In this document: positions 26,562-35,640 of the stretch, one piece after another
Numbering within the stretch: position 1 is the stretch's first letter
Layout: every line of letters starts with the position of its first letter
Notes under the pieces: model-generated
Databases searched by the model: none
Told to the model about the DNA's origin: nothing
Seen by the model: only the letters and a program-made list of their open reading frames with translations
Translations under genes and position numbers: made by a program
Source: Flavobacteriaceae bacterium
Lineage (GTDB): Bacteria > Bacteroidota > Bacteroidia > Flavobacteriales > Flavobacteriaceae
NCBI GenBank assembly: GCA_013215105.1
Contig: JABSPL010000007.1
Span: 1 to 36,486 of the forward strand
DNA: 36,486 nt
Direction of reading: 5' to 3'

Positions 26562-27550
26562 TTGTTAACAAGTAAAGCCCAGTCGTCTCTGTCGTTTACA
26601 CAAGGTATTAATTCCAAATGATCTCCTCCGTTTTTTATAAATATTTCTTTACCTGCCATCGAAATCTCTTCTAAAGTTTCTAAACAATCCGAAACAAAAG
26701 CAGGGGTTATTATAGCTAATCTTTTTACTCCTTTTTCGGCTAATTCTTTTAAAACATGCTCGGTATTAGGCAACAACCACTCCTCTTTTCCTAAACGAGA
26801 TTGAAACGAATTACTATAAGCACCTTCTTTGAGGCCTGATATTTTCACTATAGACTTAGTAGTATCCAAACATTGATGTCTGTAACAAAATTCATGAGCT
26901 TTTGAAGGAGTATCACAACAAGACTTGTCCGAAAGGCAGTGTTTTTTGGTGATATCAGAGTTTTTGATATGCCTTACAGGTAGTCCGTGATAAGAAAATA
27001 ATACATAATCGAAGTTTTTACCTTCCATGTTTTCCATCATGTTTTTTGCTGAAATATTTACATAATCTTTATCGTCGTAGAATGATTTGAAAAAATCTAG
27101 TTTGATGTTAGGATAATGTTTTTTACATATTTCCTTTACCTTTTCGTTTACTGTCTCGGTCGAAGACATGGCGTACTGAGGATATAGGGGAATAGTCAAT
27201 ATTTCATCTACACCTTTGGCGTTAAGCTTATCTATAGCGCTTTTTAGAGATGGTTTACCGTATCTCATTGCCAATTCTACAGGTATTTCTTCATTTCCGG
27301 CCACTTTTTTGGTTAACGACTCCGATATAACCACCAGAGGAGAACCATCTTTGGTCCATACTTTTTTGTAAGCATTAGAAGAGTTTTCGGCTCTGTTTGG
27401 TATTATTATACCTTTTACCAAAAGAGCTCTTAGCAAATACGATTTGTCAATGACTCTTTTGTCCATCAAGAACTCATCTAGATATTTTTTTACATCTTTT
27501 ACTTCTGGGCTTTCTGGCGATCCTAAGTTTACAAGTATAACTCCTTTCAT
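26540..27550 (-). CDS. hemH: ferrochelatase
   Basis: 336 aa. Inserts Fe2+ into protoporphyrin IX. The catalytic His188 is in LFSYHGLPVRH, and the acidic metal-site residues Glu291/Glu294 are in SDCLETLEEI. MKGVILVNLGSPESPEVKDVKKYL is the family N-terminus. A cysteine-rich loop (Cys205, 211, 212, 222 and 227 around HCLSDKSCCDTP) is present; in some bacterial ferrochelatases such cysteines bind an iron-sulfur cluster, not testable here. It starts 5 bp after the AraC gene stop and overlaps the methyltransferase gene by 22 bp. Confidence 0.97.
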   Translation of the reverse strand: MKGVILVNLGSPESPEVKDVKKYLDEFLMDKRVIDKSYLLRALLVKGIIIPNRAENSSNAYKKVWTKDGSPLVVISESLTKKVAGNEEIPVELAMRYGKPSLKSAIDKLNAKGVDEILTIPLYPQYAMSSTETVNEKVKEICKKHYPNIKLDFFKSFYDDKDYVNISAKNMMENMEGKNFDYVLFSYHGLPVRHIKNSDITKKHCLSDKSCCDTPSKAHEFCYRHQCLDTTKSIVKISGLKEGAYSNSFQSRLGKEEWLLPNTEHVLKELAEKGVKRLAIITPAFVSDCLETLEEISMAGKEIFIKNGGDHLELIPCVNDRDDWALLVNKWISEWK

Positions 27551-27555
27551 ATATT

Positions 27556-28455
27556 CTAATTTTCTTGTTTTGTATATTGTTTTGGTGTAATTCCAAACTT
27601 CTTCTTAAATGCAGCTATAAAGTGACTAGAGGTACTATACCCTAACTTAGAAGACACTTCACTTACATTGTTGTTTTCTAGTAGTAATTTCTGAGCAAAA
27701 TCCATTTTATAATTCAGAAGAAAAGTAAAAACAGGCATTCCGTATAATTCTTTAAAACCTAGTTTTATTTTCTTTACATTAAGCCCTACCATTTTAGATA
27801 ATTCATCTAAAGAAGGAGGATTAGCCATGTTCTCTATTATAATATCTTTTATTTTCTTTATTTGAGAAATAGTATCTTCATCATTTATAAAAGGACATGA
27901 CTCTTGGTTTTCACTACTAAAAGAACCTAAGAAAGAACTAATAAGTTCGTATATTTTACCTTTGACAAACAAAGAGTAAAGAGTTTTATTAGTAGCTTCT
28001 TTTGTTAATATTTGCTGTAAAATATTGGCTGTATTTGCAGATATACGCTTAGTGTCTATTATAGGTTTCCCTAATTTCACGTTTTCGAATATAAGCCCAT
28101 AGCCATCATTACTCGATAGTAAATCGTGAAATTGCTTTATTGGTATCCAAAGACATAATAAATGACTTTTAGAACCTTGCTCTACAACGATGTTTGTGCT
28201 TTCTTTCTTAAAATAAACAACGGATGATTCTCGTTCTTTGATATTGACTCTACAATGGTTAGAGTGAAATATCAAATCAGAAGTCCCTTCTAAAGAGAAA
28301 AATATCTGTATAGAATCCTCTTTTAACTCCTGAAAATAACGCAGTTGAGTGTCGTTGTTGTTTTTATAATACCATAAGGTGAAATCTTTGGTGTTATCAA
28401 AAATTACCAAAGGACTTTTATCGTTGTTTTCTCTAATTAATAAGTTTTCTTTCAT
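27556..28455 (-). CDS. AraC-family transcriptional regulator of the haem locus
   Basis: 299 aa. The N-terminal 190 residues are a ligand or partner domain without clear family identity. The C-terminal AraC domain (about 200-297) has two HTH units, PSLDELSKMVGLNVKKIKLGFKELYG and NVSEVSSKLGYSTSSHFIAAFKKKFGITPKQY. It is first in an operon with hemH (5-bp gap) and divergent from hemA, an arrangement typical of a local regulator of haem synthesis. The effector is unknown; a haem precursor or iron signal is plausible. A Fur-box-like 19-mer lies 87-105 bp upstream of its ATG. Confidence 0.92.
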   Translation of the reverse strand: MKENLLIRENNDKSPLVIFDNTKDFTLWYYKNNNDTQLRYFQELKEDSIQIFFSLEGTSDLIFHSNHCRVNIKERESSVVYFKKESTNIVVEQGSKSHLLCLWIPIKQFHDLLSSNDGYGLIFENVKLGKPIIDTKRISANTANILQQILTKEATNKTLYSLFVKGKIYELISSFLGSFSSENQESCPFINDEDTISQIKKIKDIIIENMANPPSLDELSKMVGLNVKKIKLGFKELYGMPVFTFLLNYKMDFAQKLLLENNNVSEVSSKLGYSTSSHFIAAFKKKFGITPKQYTKQEN

Positions 28456-28541
28456 GGAGTACTTTTGTCGGTAAAACTACATAAAAAATCATCTATAGCA
28501 ATGTTTTTTATTACTTGTTTAAATATATAAAATATCAAAAA

Positions 28542-28560
28542 CATGACAATTATCATTGTT
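28542..28560. promoter_or_regulatory. Fur-box-like 19-mer in the araC/hemA divergent region
   Basis: The minus strand of 28560-28542 matches the classical 19-bp Fur consensus at 13 of 19 positions, including the central run AATGATAAT. It is closer to the araC-hemH operon (87 bp from its start) than to hemA. A short hairpin with T6 (AGGCT-TAT-AGCCT) follows at about 28567-28585 on the plus strand. Iron control of haem synthesis would be sensible, but this is a prediction. Confidence 0.45.
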
Positions 28561-28667
28561 TTAACTAGGCTTATAGCCTTTTTTCTATCTCTAGGTGTTA
28601 ATGTTTATTTAGAATGAATATAAATATAGGATAATACCCTATTTCGATACATTTAGTCCTTTTAGCG

Positions 28668-28700
28668 TTGTTTTAACACCTTTTAATATTAGTATTTTTG
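28668..28700 (+). promoter_or_regulatory. hemA operon promoter
   Basis: TATTTTTG (28693-28700) matches TAnnTTTG, with a TTG (28668-28670) 22 bp upstream as a -33-like element. Transcription would start near 28707, giving a leader of about 20 nt before the hemA ATG at 28727. Confidence 0.55.
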
Positions 28701-28726
28701 TCGATACTTATAGACAGTATGTAATT

Positions 28727-29974
28727 ATGGGAATAGAGAGATCGAATAAGAAATTATATAATATAGGGCTTAGTTATAAAAAAGCCGATGTAGAAACTAG
28801 AGGTGCTTTTAGTATTTCTAAAGAAAACCAAGTATTACTTATAGAAGATGCCAAACTCAAAGGTTTGGATGAGTTAGTAATACTTTCTACTTGTAACAGG
28901 ACAGAGATAACTGGTTTTGCCAATCATCCTTACGAATTGATAGAGTTATTATGTAAATACTCTAAAGGTACAGTTGATGATTTTATTAAAGTTTCTAGTA
29001 TTCACAAAAACAAAGACGCCGTAGACCATCTTTTTAGGATAGGGACAGGGCTAGAAAGTCAGATTTTGGGTGATTATGAAATAGTTTCACAACTAAAACA
29101 AGCTTTTGTTAATGCTAAACAAAACAAATCGACCGGAGCATATATGGAACGATTGTTCAACAGTGTATTGCAAGCTAGTAAAGAAGTGAAAAACAAAACT
29201 CTTTTGAGTTCTGGTACTACATCTACATCTTATGCTGCTATTAGGTATGCCCTTAATGAATTTCCCGATATGGACTCTAAAAGTATTACTGTTTTAGGTC
29301 TTGGAGATATAGGTAAGAACACTTGTAAAAACATAGTAGAATACAGTTCTAATAAAAACATCACAATAGTAAATAGGACTCATAGTAAAGCTATAGAGTT
29401 TGCTAAAGACTATCAAAACTTAGAAGTCAAGCATTACGAGGAGTTAAAAGAAGTACTAAAAACTACTGATATTCTGTTTGTAGCAACAGGAGCCAATGCT
29501 TATACTATAACTAAAGAGCATCTGTGTGATAATAAAAATTTACTAATTCTGGATCTTTCTATGCCGGAAAACGTTGATGTTTCGGTAAAGAAAATGAGTA
29601 ATATTAATTTAGTCAATGTAGATGAGCTTTCTAAGATTACCGATAAAACTTTAGAAAAAAGAAAAGAAGAGATACCTAAAACCGAAGCTATAATATCTAA
29701 GTATAAAAGAGAATTTGGTATATGGGTCGATGGGCGTAAGTTTACTCCAGCTATAAATGCACTTAAAGAATCATTGAAAGAAATGCAACAAAACGAAATT
29801 AATTATCAATCTAAAAAGATAGAGAATTTCAATAGAGAGCAAGCAGAGGCTATTACTGATAGATTTGTTCAAAAAATAACGACTCAATTTATAAAACATC
29901 TGAAAACTAATAAATGTTCTATAAACGATACGGTAAGTATAATGGGTGATATTTTCGAATTTAAAAACATATAA
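28727..29974 (+). CDS. hemA: glutamyl-tRNA reductase
   Basis: 415 aa. NADPH-dependent reduction of Glu-tRNA to glutamate-1-semialdehyde, the first committed step of the C5 haem pathway. The catalytic Cys56 lies in LSTCNRTEITGF, and RIGTGLESQILGDYEI (about 105-120) is the signature segment. The NADPH motif VLGLGDIGKNT follows at about residue 189. A C-terminal dimerisation helix region occupies about 320-415. First gene of the plus-strand haem operon; its stop is 1 bp from the hemC ATG. The AraC-type regulator gene is divergent from it. Confidence 0.97.
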   Translation: MGIERSNKKLYNIGLSYKKADVETRGAFSISKENQVLLIEDAKLKGLDELVILSTCNRTEITGFANHPYELIELLCKYSKGTVDDFIKVSSIHKNKDAVDHLFRIGTGLESQILGDYEIVSQLKQAFVNAKQNKSTGAYMERLFNSVLQASKEVKNKTLLSSGTTSTSYAAIRYALNEFPDMDSKSITVLGLGDIGKNTCKNIVEYSSNKNITIVNRTHSKAIEFAKDYQNLEVKHYEELKEVLKTTDILFVATGANAYTITKEHLCDNKNLLILDLSMPENVDVSVKKMSNINLVNVDELSKITDKTLEKRKEEIPKTEAIISKYKREFGIWVDGRKFTPAINALKESLKEMQQNEINYQSKKIENFNREQAEAITDRFVQKITTQFIKHLKTNKCSINDTVSIMGDIFEFKNI

Positions 29975-29975
29975 A

Positions 29976-30890
29976 ATGAGTGAAATTATAAAAATAGGTA
30001 CTCGTAATAGTCAATTGGCACTATGGCAAGCTAACTTAGTGAAAGATAGTTTAGATAAATTAGGATATAATACCGAAATAGTAGAGATTTCTTCTACAGG
30101 TGATGAAGTTCTGGATAAGCCATTACATCTTATAGGTGGTATGGGGCTTTTTACTAAAACTTTGGATATTGCAATGTTAAAAGGCGATATCGATATAGCT
30201 GTACATTCTCTTAAAGACGTTCCTACGGACTTAGAAAAAGGTATATCTCAGGCAGCTGTTTTACAAAGAGCCGATGTAAAAGATGTCCTTATATATAAAG
30301 GAGAATTTAATGAAGAAAATATAAAAACTATAGCTACGGGTAGTCTTAGACGTAAAGCACAGTGGTTGAACAGATACCCTAACGATAATATAGTTGGGCT
30401 TAGAGGTAATGTAAACACTAGACTTAGGAAATTAGAAGAAAACGACTGGGCAGGAGCTATTTTTGCAAAAGCAGGATTGGAAAGAATAAATCTGTTACCT
30501 GAAAATAAAATAGTTTTGGATTGGATGACTCCCGCACCAGCACAAGGTGCTATAATGATAACTTGTCTTGAAAGTAATACTTATAGCCTGGAGGCTTCAG
30601 CAAAACTTAATCATAAAAACACAGAAATGGAAGTTCATGTCGAAAGACAATTTATGAAAACTTTAGAAGGTGGTTGTACTGCTCCTATAGGTGCTCTGGC
30701 CATTATAAATGGTGATGAAATGAGCTTTAAAGGTATGCTTACTTCTATAGATGGAACTCAGAATATTGAAGTAGAAATAGAAACTTCTACAAAATATTTT
30801 GACGAATTAGGTCAGGATATGGCTTTGGAATTGTTGGACGATGGAGGTAAAGACCTGATGATAGAAATAAAACAAGAAATGAAAAAATAA
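29976..30890 (+). CDS. hemC: porphobilinogen deaminase (hydroxymethylbilane synthase)
   Basis: 304 aa from the ATG at 29976; an earlier in-frame start at 29946 would overlap hemA by 29 bp. Joins four porphobilinogens to hydroxymethylbilane. Asp81 in HSLKDVPT is catalytic. The Arg-rich part TGSLRRKAQW and RGNVNTRLRKL binds the chain, and Cys234 in EGGCTAPIGA carries the dipyrromethane cofactor. It starts 1 bp after the hemA stop, and hemD follows after 7 bp. Confidence 0.97.
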   Translation: MSEIIKIGTRNSQLALWQANLVKDSLDKLGYNTEIVEISSTGDEVLDKPLHLIGGMGLFTKTLDIAMLKGDIDIAVHSLKDVPTDLEKGISQAAVLQRADVKDVLIYKGEFNEENIKTIATGSLRRKAQWLNRYPNDNIVGLRGNVNTRLRKLEENDWAGAIFAKAGLERINLLPENKIVLDWMTPAPAQGAIMITCLESNTYSLEASAKLNHKNTEMEVHVERQFMKTLEGGCTAPIGALAIINGDEMSFKGMLTSIDGTQNIEVEIETSTKYFDELGQDMALELLDDGGKDLMIEIKQEMKK

Positions 30891-30897
30891 TCCTGTT

Positions 30898-31554
30898 TTG
30901 AAACAAAATAAATCCATATTAATTACTGCTGATATAGATGAATCTTTGTACGAAGATTTGTCAAAAGATAATATTGTTGAAAAACATGGTTTCATAAATA
31001 TTGATTTTAATAAAAATTTAAATTGGCATTTCAGTATAGAGAAAGCTATATTTACTAGTAAAAATGCTGTTTTATCCTTGCTAGAAAATGGTAATTATGG
31101 TAATATAAAGAAAGTATATTGTGTAGGAGAGAAAACTAAAGCTCTTCTGGAAGAAAATGGTTTTAATGTTGTTTTGAATGAAAATTATTCAGAAAAACTA
31201 GCCATTGAACTCATAAAATCAGTTGGAACTGATAAAATAGTCTATTTCTGTGGAAACAAAAGAAAGAAGCATATAGAAAATACACTAGACCCCAAAAAGA
31301 TTGATATTGTAGAAGCGTACAAAAACAGTGTTAATCCTAAATTTTACAAAAAAAGTTTCGATTATGTGTTGTTTTCGAGTCCTTCGGCGGTTATTAGTTA
31401 TATAAGTATAAGTAATAGTGTCAAATCTATAGCTGTTTGCATAGGGGATTCGACAGGTGATGAGGCTAAAAAGTATTTTAAAAACATATTAATTTCAGAC
31501 CAAAGTACTTTTGAAGGTTTGATTAATTTCACAAAAAAACATATAAATGAATAG
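30898..31554 (+). CDS. hemD: uroporphyrinogen-III synthase, TTG start
   Basis: 218 aa. Closes hydroxymethylbilane with inversion of ring D. HemD proteins are poorly conserved; support comes from the two-lobed pattern (AIFTSKNAVLSLL, VYCVGEKTKALLEENGF, then YVLFSSPSAVISYI and SIAVCIGDSTGDEAKKYF) and the position between hemC and hemB. The reading frame opens with TTG at 30898, 7 bp after the hemC stop. There is no early ATG in the frame, so a TTG start is the best choice and probably lowers its translation. The end overlaps hemB by 8 bp. Confidence 0.88.
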   Translation: MKQNKSILITADIDESLYEDLSKDNIVEKHGFINIDFNKNLNWHFSIEKAIFTSKNAVLSLLENGNYGNIKKVYCVGEKTKALLEENGFNVVLNENYSEKLAIELIKSVGTDKIVYFCGNKRKKHIENTLDPKKIDIVEAYKNSVNPKFYKKSFDYVLFSSPSAVISYISISNSVKSIAVCIGDSTGDEAKKYFKNILISDQSTFEGLINFTKKHINE

Positions 31555-32515
31555 ATCGAGAAGGCTTAGAGCAAGTAAAATGATAAGATCAATGGTTAGT
31601 GAAAATAAACTAGCTGTAGAAGATTTTATATACCCTATATTTATAGAAGAAGGAGAAAATATAAAAGAAGAAATATCATCGATGCCTGGGATATTTAGGT
31701 ATTCTTTAGATACTATATCTGAGGAATTAGAGGAAGTAGTCTCTCTGGGAATAAAATCGGTATTGCTTTTTGGAGTACCTGCGAGCAAAGATGCTGAAGG
31801 AACTCAGACTTGGAGTGACGATGGTATAATGCAAAAATCTATCAGATATATAAAGAAAAACTACCCTAGTTTATATGTGGTAAGTGATGTTTGCTTTTGT
31901 GAATATACCGATCATGGTCATTGTGGTATATTATGTGACGATACTGTTGACAACGATGCTACATTGCTAAACCTTAATAAACAAACTCTATCGCATCTTA
32001 AAGCTGGAGGCGACATGATAGCACCTTCGGGAATGATGGATGGTACTATTGCTAGTCTTAGGAAAGCTATGGATAGTAATGGTTACGAAAATATACCACT
32101 TATGGCATATTCGGTTAAGTATTGCTCGGCATATTATGGCCCTTTCCGTGATGCTGTAGATTCTGCTCCTTCGTCAGGAGATAGAAAAACTTACCAAATG
32201 GATCCTGCAAACAGAAGTGAAGCTTTGGTTAAGGCTGAATATGATAATATGGAAGGAGCCGATATACTAATGGTAAAGCCTGCTTTGTCTTATTTGGATA
32301 TAATTAGAGATCTGAAAAACAACTTTGACAAACCTATAGCTTGTTATAATGTGAGTGGAGAATATTCTATGATAAAGGCTGCTGCTGAAAAAGGTTGGGT
32401 CGATGGAGAAAAAATAATGATGGAATCGTTACTTTCTATGAAGAGAGCAGGAGCATCTATAATTATTTCTTATTTCGCTAAGGAGGTAGCTAAGATATTA
32501 AGAGATATAAAATAA
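31547..32515 (+). CDS. hemB: delta-aminolevulinic acid dehydratase
   Basis: 322 aa. Condenses two aminolevulinates to porphobilinogen. The zinc-binding triple-Cys motif DVCFCEYTDHGHCG has Cys116, Cys118 and Cys126, so this is the Zn-dependent type. Schiff-base lysines are Lys191 in AYSVKYCSAYYG and Lys244 in MVKPALSYLD. The ATG overlaps the hemD end by 8 bp. A small cysteine hydrolase gene follows after 6 bp. Confidence 0.97.
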   Translation: MNRSRRLRASKMIRSMVSENKLAVEDFIYPIFIEEGENIKEEISSMPGIFRYSLDTISEELEEVVSLGIKSVLLFGVPASKDAEGTQTWSDDGIMQKSIRYIKKNYPSLYVVSDVCFCEYTDHGHCGILCDDTVDNDATLLNLNKQTLSHLKAGGDMIAPSGMMDGTIASLRKAMDSNGYENIPLMAYSVKYCSAYYGPFRDAVDSAPSSGDRKTYQMDPANRSEALVKAEYDNMEGADILMVKPALSYLDIIRDLKNNFDKPIACYNVSGEYSMIKAAAEKGWVDGEKIMMESLLSMKRAGASIIISYFAKEVAKILRDIK

Positions 32516-32521
32516 AAAAGT

Positions 32522-33088
32522 ATGAGATTAAAAGGACATAATGTAGCTTTGATTTTAATAGATATCCAAAAAGGCTTTGACGATGAGCAGTATTGGGGAG
32601 GTAACAGGAATAATAAGCAAGCCGAAGAAAAATCATCTATCATATTATATAAATGGAGAGAACTTAATTTACCTGTTTTTCATATAGTACATAGCTCCAA
32701 AGATCCTAATTCTAAATTGCATGAATCTAATATAGGTTTTAGTATAAAAGATGAAGTTAAGCCTATAGAAGGAGAACCTGTTATCAAAAAAAGCGTTAAT
32801 AGTGCTTTTATAGGGACTGATTTGAAAGAAAGATTAGATAATCAGAATATAAATAAATTGGTAATAGTAGGGCTGACGACCAACCATTGTGTTTCTACAA
32901 CAGTAAGAATGGCTGGTAATTTTGGTTTTGATACCTTACTTATATCTGATGCTACTGCAACATTTGATAGAATAGGAGTTGATGGAGTCAAATACTCATC
33001 TGAAATTATACATCAAACTACTTTAGCTAATCTTAATGAAGAGTTTGCTAAAGTTATAAGCACTCAAGAGTTACTAGAATTAGTATAA
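32522..33088 (+). CDS. isochorismatase-like cysteine hydrolase within the haem operon
   Basis: 188 aa. Isochorismatase-like fold with the catalytic triad Asp14 (VALILIDIQKGF), Lys90 (IKKSVNSAF) and Cys123 (GLTTNHCVSTTVRMAG). The last motif also has the usual cis-peptide region (VGLTT). Members hydrolyse nicotinamide, N-carbamoyl compounds, isochorismate or other amides. The gene sits 6 bp after hemB and 20 bp before hemL, in the same direction, so it is co-transcribed with the pathway. No step of haem synthesis requires it. It may remove a side product or amide metabolite, or be a passenger; the substrate is not predicted. Confidence 0.88.
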   Translation: MRLKGHNVALILIDIQKGFDDEQYWGGNRNNKQAEEKSSIILYKWRELNLPVFHIVHSSKDPNSKLHESNIGFSIKDEVKPIEGEPVIKKSVNSAFIGTDLKERLDNQNINKLVIVGLTTNHCVSTTVRMAGNFGFDTLLISDATATFDRIGVDGVKYSSEIIHQTTLANLNEEFAKVISTQELLELV

Positions 33089-33108
33089 AACTTAAAACAA
33101 AACAAACC

Positions 33109-34401
33109 ATGAAGTCATATAAAAAATCAGAGGAATTATTCGAAAAAGGATCAGTAAACTTAGTAGGTGCTGTAAACTCACCTGTTAGAGCATTTAATTC
33201 GGTAGGAGGAAAACCTCTTTTTATGAAAAAAGCAAGAAAAAGTACTATTACTGATGTTGATAATAATGAATATGTAGATTTTGTATTATCGTATGGTCCT
33301 ATGATATTGGGTCATGGTAACAAAAAAGTAGCCAAATCGGTAAATAAAGCTTTAAAGAAAGGATATTCTTTTGGAGCTTCATCAGAAGGAGAAATAAAAT
33401 TAGCAAAACTAGTTTGTGATGCTTTTCCTGGGGTTGATAAAGTACGATTTGTAAATTCGGGAACAGAAGCAGTGTTTAGTTCTATAAGATTGGCTAGAGC
33501 TTTTACAGGAAATGACAAAATAATCAAATTTGCAGGTTGCTACCACGGTCATGCAGACTCATTGTTGGTTGCAGCAGGTTCGGGAGTTGCTACATTGAGC
33601 ATACCAGGAAGTAAAGGAGTACCAGAAGATGCTGTAAAAAACACTTTAATTGCTGATTATAATGATATTGCTAGTGTAAAAGCACATATAGAAGCTAATA
33701 AAGATATAGCCGCTGTGATAATAGAGCCTATAGCAGGTAATATGGGAGTGGTTTTACCAAAAGATGATTTTATAAAAGAATTAAGAGCTATAACCAAAGA
33801 AAACGGGATATTACTTATAATGGACGAAGTAATGACTGGATTTAGGTCTAAGTTCGGTGGAGCACAAGAACTTTTGGGTATAGAAGCTGATATAACTTGC
33901 TTGGGTAAAGTTATAGGAGGAGGATTTCCTGTAGGTGCTTATGCTGCTCGTAACGAGATAATGAATATGGTTTCTCCTTTAGGACCGGTTTATCAGGCAG
34001 GTACTCTTTCGGGTAATCCTATAGCTATGGCTTGTGGATATAGAACTTTGAAGCAATTACAAAAAGAAGGAGTTTACCAGGGGTTTGAAGCTAGAGCCAA
34101 AGAAATAGAAGGGTATTTGTTAGATTCGGCTAAGCAATATGAGGTAGATATAGTCGTTAACAGGTTTGGATCTATGGTGAATCCATTTTTTACTTCAGAA
34201 AAAGTAGAAAATTTTGATGATGCTCAGAAGTCTGACCAAACTAAGTTTGGAGTATTCTTTTGGGAACTTTTAGAAAACGGAGTATCTGTGCCTCCTTCTC
34301 AGTTCGAAGCTTGGTTTTTGAGTACTACTCTTAGTGATAAGAATATGAAAAACACCAAGAAAGCTATTTTTAAAGCAATGGAAAAAGTTTCTTTAATATA
34401 A
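33109..34401 (+). CDS. hemL: glutamate-1-semialdehyde 2,1-aminomutase
   Basis: 430 aa, PLP enzyme of the class III aminotransferase fold. Converts glutamate-1-semialdehyde from HemA to 5-aminolevulinate. Conserved parts are [10 protein letters not shown] (20-29), VNSGTEAV (115-122), [26 protein letters not shown] (238-246) and the PLP Lys267 in [15 protein letters not shown]. It lies 20 bp after the hydrolase gene, and hemE follows after 41 bp. Confidence 0.97.
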   Translation: MKSYKKSEELFEKGSVNLVGAVNSPVRAFNSVGGKPLFMKKARKSTITDVDNNEYVDFVLSYGPMILGHGNKKVAKSVNKALKKGYSFGASSEGEIKLAKLVCDAFPGVDKVRFVNSGTEAVFSSIRLARAFTGNDKIIKFAGCYHGHADSLLVAAGSGVATLSIPGSKGVPEDAVKNTLIADYNDIASVKAHIEANKDIAAVIIEPIAGNMGVVLPKDDFIKELRAITKENGILLIMDEVMTGFRSKFGGAQELLGIEADITCLGKVIGGGFPVGAYAARNEIMNMVSPLGPVYQAGTLSGNPIAMACGYRTLKQLQKEGVYQGFEARAKEIEGYLLDSAKQYEVDIVVNRFGSMVNPFFTSEKVENFDDAQKSDQTKFGVFFWELLENGVSVPPSQFEAWFLSTTLSDKNMKNTKKAIFKAMEKVSLI

Positions 34402-34442
34402 TAAAATCACAAAACACAACATCAAAGAAAAAAGACAAAGAA

Positions 34443-35468
34443 ATGATAAAAAACGATTTATTCTTAAGAGCCTTAAAAGGTGAAACAGTAGAAAGACCAC
34501 CAGTATGGATGATGAGACAAGCAGGAAGATATTTGCCTGATTTCATGAAATTAAAAGAGAAATACGACTTTTTTACCAGATGTAGAACTCCTGAGTTAGC
34601 AACAGAAATAACTGTAATGCCTATAAAGCAAATAGGTGTAGATGCTGCTATATTGTTCTCTGACATACTAGTAGTTCCTCAGGCTATGAATGTTGATTTT
34701 AAAATGAAACCAGGTGTAGGTCCTTGGCTTGACAATCCTGTAAGAACAAGAGCTGACCTTGATAAAGTGATAGTTCCTAATATTGAGGAAACTTTAGGTT
34801 ATGTGATGGAAGCTATCAAAATGACTAAACAAGAGCTTAACGACGAAGTACCTCTTATAGGTTTCGCAGGTTCTCCGTGGACTATATTGTGTTATACAGT
34901 ACAAGGTCAGGGGTCTAAAAACTTCGATAAAGCCAAAGAATTTTGTTTCGCTCAGCCACTATTAGCACACGAGTTATTACAGAAAATAACAGATACTACT
35001 ATAGCATATTTGTTAGCCAAAATAGAAGCAGGAGTTGATGCGGTACAGATATTTGATAGTTGGGGAGGTATGCTTTCTCCAGTTGATTATCAGGAGTTTT
35101 CTTGGCAATATATGCAGCAAATAATAGATGCTGTAAAAGACAAAGCACCAGTAATAGCGTTTGGTAAAGGATGTTGGTTCGCCCTTGATCAGATGAGCAA
35201 ATCTGGAGCTTCGGCACTAGGTGTTGACTGGACTGTTAGCCCTAAAACAGCCAGAAAACTTACTAATAACAGTATAACCTTACAAGGTAATTTTGATCCA
35301 TCTAGGTTACAGTCTCCTATACCTGTTATAGAAAAGATGGTAAAAACTATGATAACCGATTTCGGTAAAGATAAGTTTATCGCTAACCTAGGACATGGAA
35401 TACTACCTAATATAAAAGTAGATCACGCTAAGGCATTTGTAAATGCTGTGAAGAGTTATAGAAGTTAA
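34443..35468 (+). CDS. hemE: uroporphyrinogen decarboxylase
   Basis: 341 aa. Decarboxylates the four acetate side chains of uroporphyrinogen III to give coproporphyrinogen III, the substrate of Hem[17 protein letters not shown] (18-33) holds the substrate-binding arginines 25 and 29; the catalytic Asp74 is in ILFSDILV. Later motifs are GFAGSPWT and [10 protein letters not shown]. Last gene of the haem operon, with a bidirectional terminator about 90 bp downstream. Confidence 0.97.
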   Translation: MIKNDLFLRALKGETVERPPVWMMRQAGRYLPDFMKLKEKYDFFTRCRTPELATEITVMPIKQIGVDAAILFSDILVVPQAMNVDFKMKPGVGPWLDNPVRTRADLDKVIVPNIEETLGYVMEAIKMTKQELNDEVPLIGFAGSPWTILCYTVQGQGSKNFDKAKEFCFAQPLLAHELLQKITDTTIAYLLAKIEAGVDAVQIFDSWGGMLSPVDYQEFSWQYMQQIIDAVKDKAPVIAFGKGCWFALDQMSKSGASALGVDWTVSPKTARKLTNNSITLQGNFDPSRLQSPIPVIEKMVKTMITDFGKDKFIANLGHGILPNIKVDHAKAFVNAVKSYRS

Positions 35469-35490
35469 TATTTAGATTATAATATATGAG

Positions 35491-35530
35491 AGCCTCTGTT
35501 AATATTAGTTTATTGATTGAGGCTTTTTAT
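35491..35530 (+). terminator. weak terminator after hemE
   Basis: AGCCTC (35491-35496) can pair with GAGGCT (35519-35524) across a 22-nt loop, followed by TTTTTAT. Weaker than the hairpin just downstream. Confidence 0.4.
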
Positions 35531-35555
35531 TTAAAATTTCCAGTGATAATAACAA

Positions 35556-35602
35556 AAAAAAGCAGTAAAACATAGGACTATACCTATATTTTACTGCTTT
35601 TT
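35556..35602. terminator. bidirectional terminator, hemE / lipoprotein gene
   Basis: AAAAAGCAGTAAAACATAGG (35556-35575) and CCTATATTTTACTGCTTTTT (35583-35602) form a stem of about 19 bp with one bulged base. It lies between the convergent hemE and lipoprotein genes, 39 bp from the latter's stop. Confidence 0.85.
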
Positions 35603-35640
35603 AATTATTGTTTTTTATACTATTATTTAGCTGTAACGTC

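Noticed and set aside
28464-28471. TTTGTCGG near the AraC gene start, like the 4145-4206 repeats
   Set aside because: A single partial copy without the third G and without a partner at 20 bp; probably chance.
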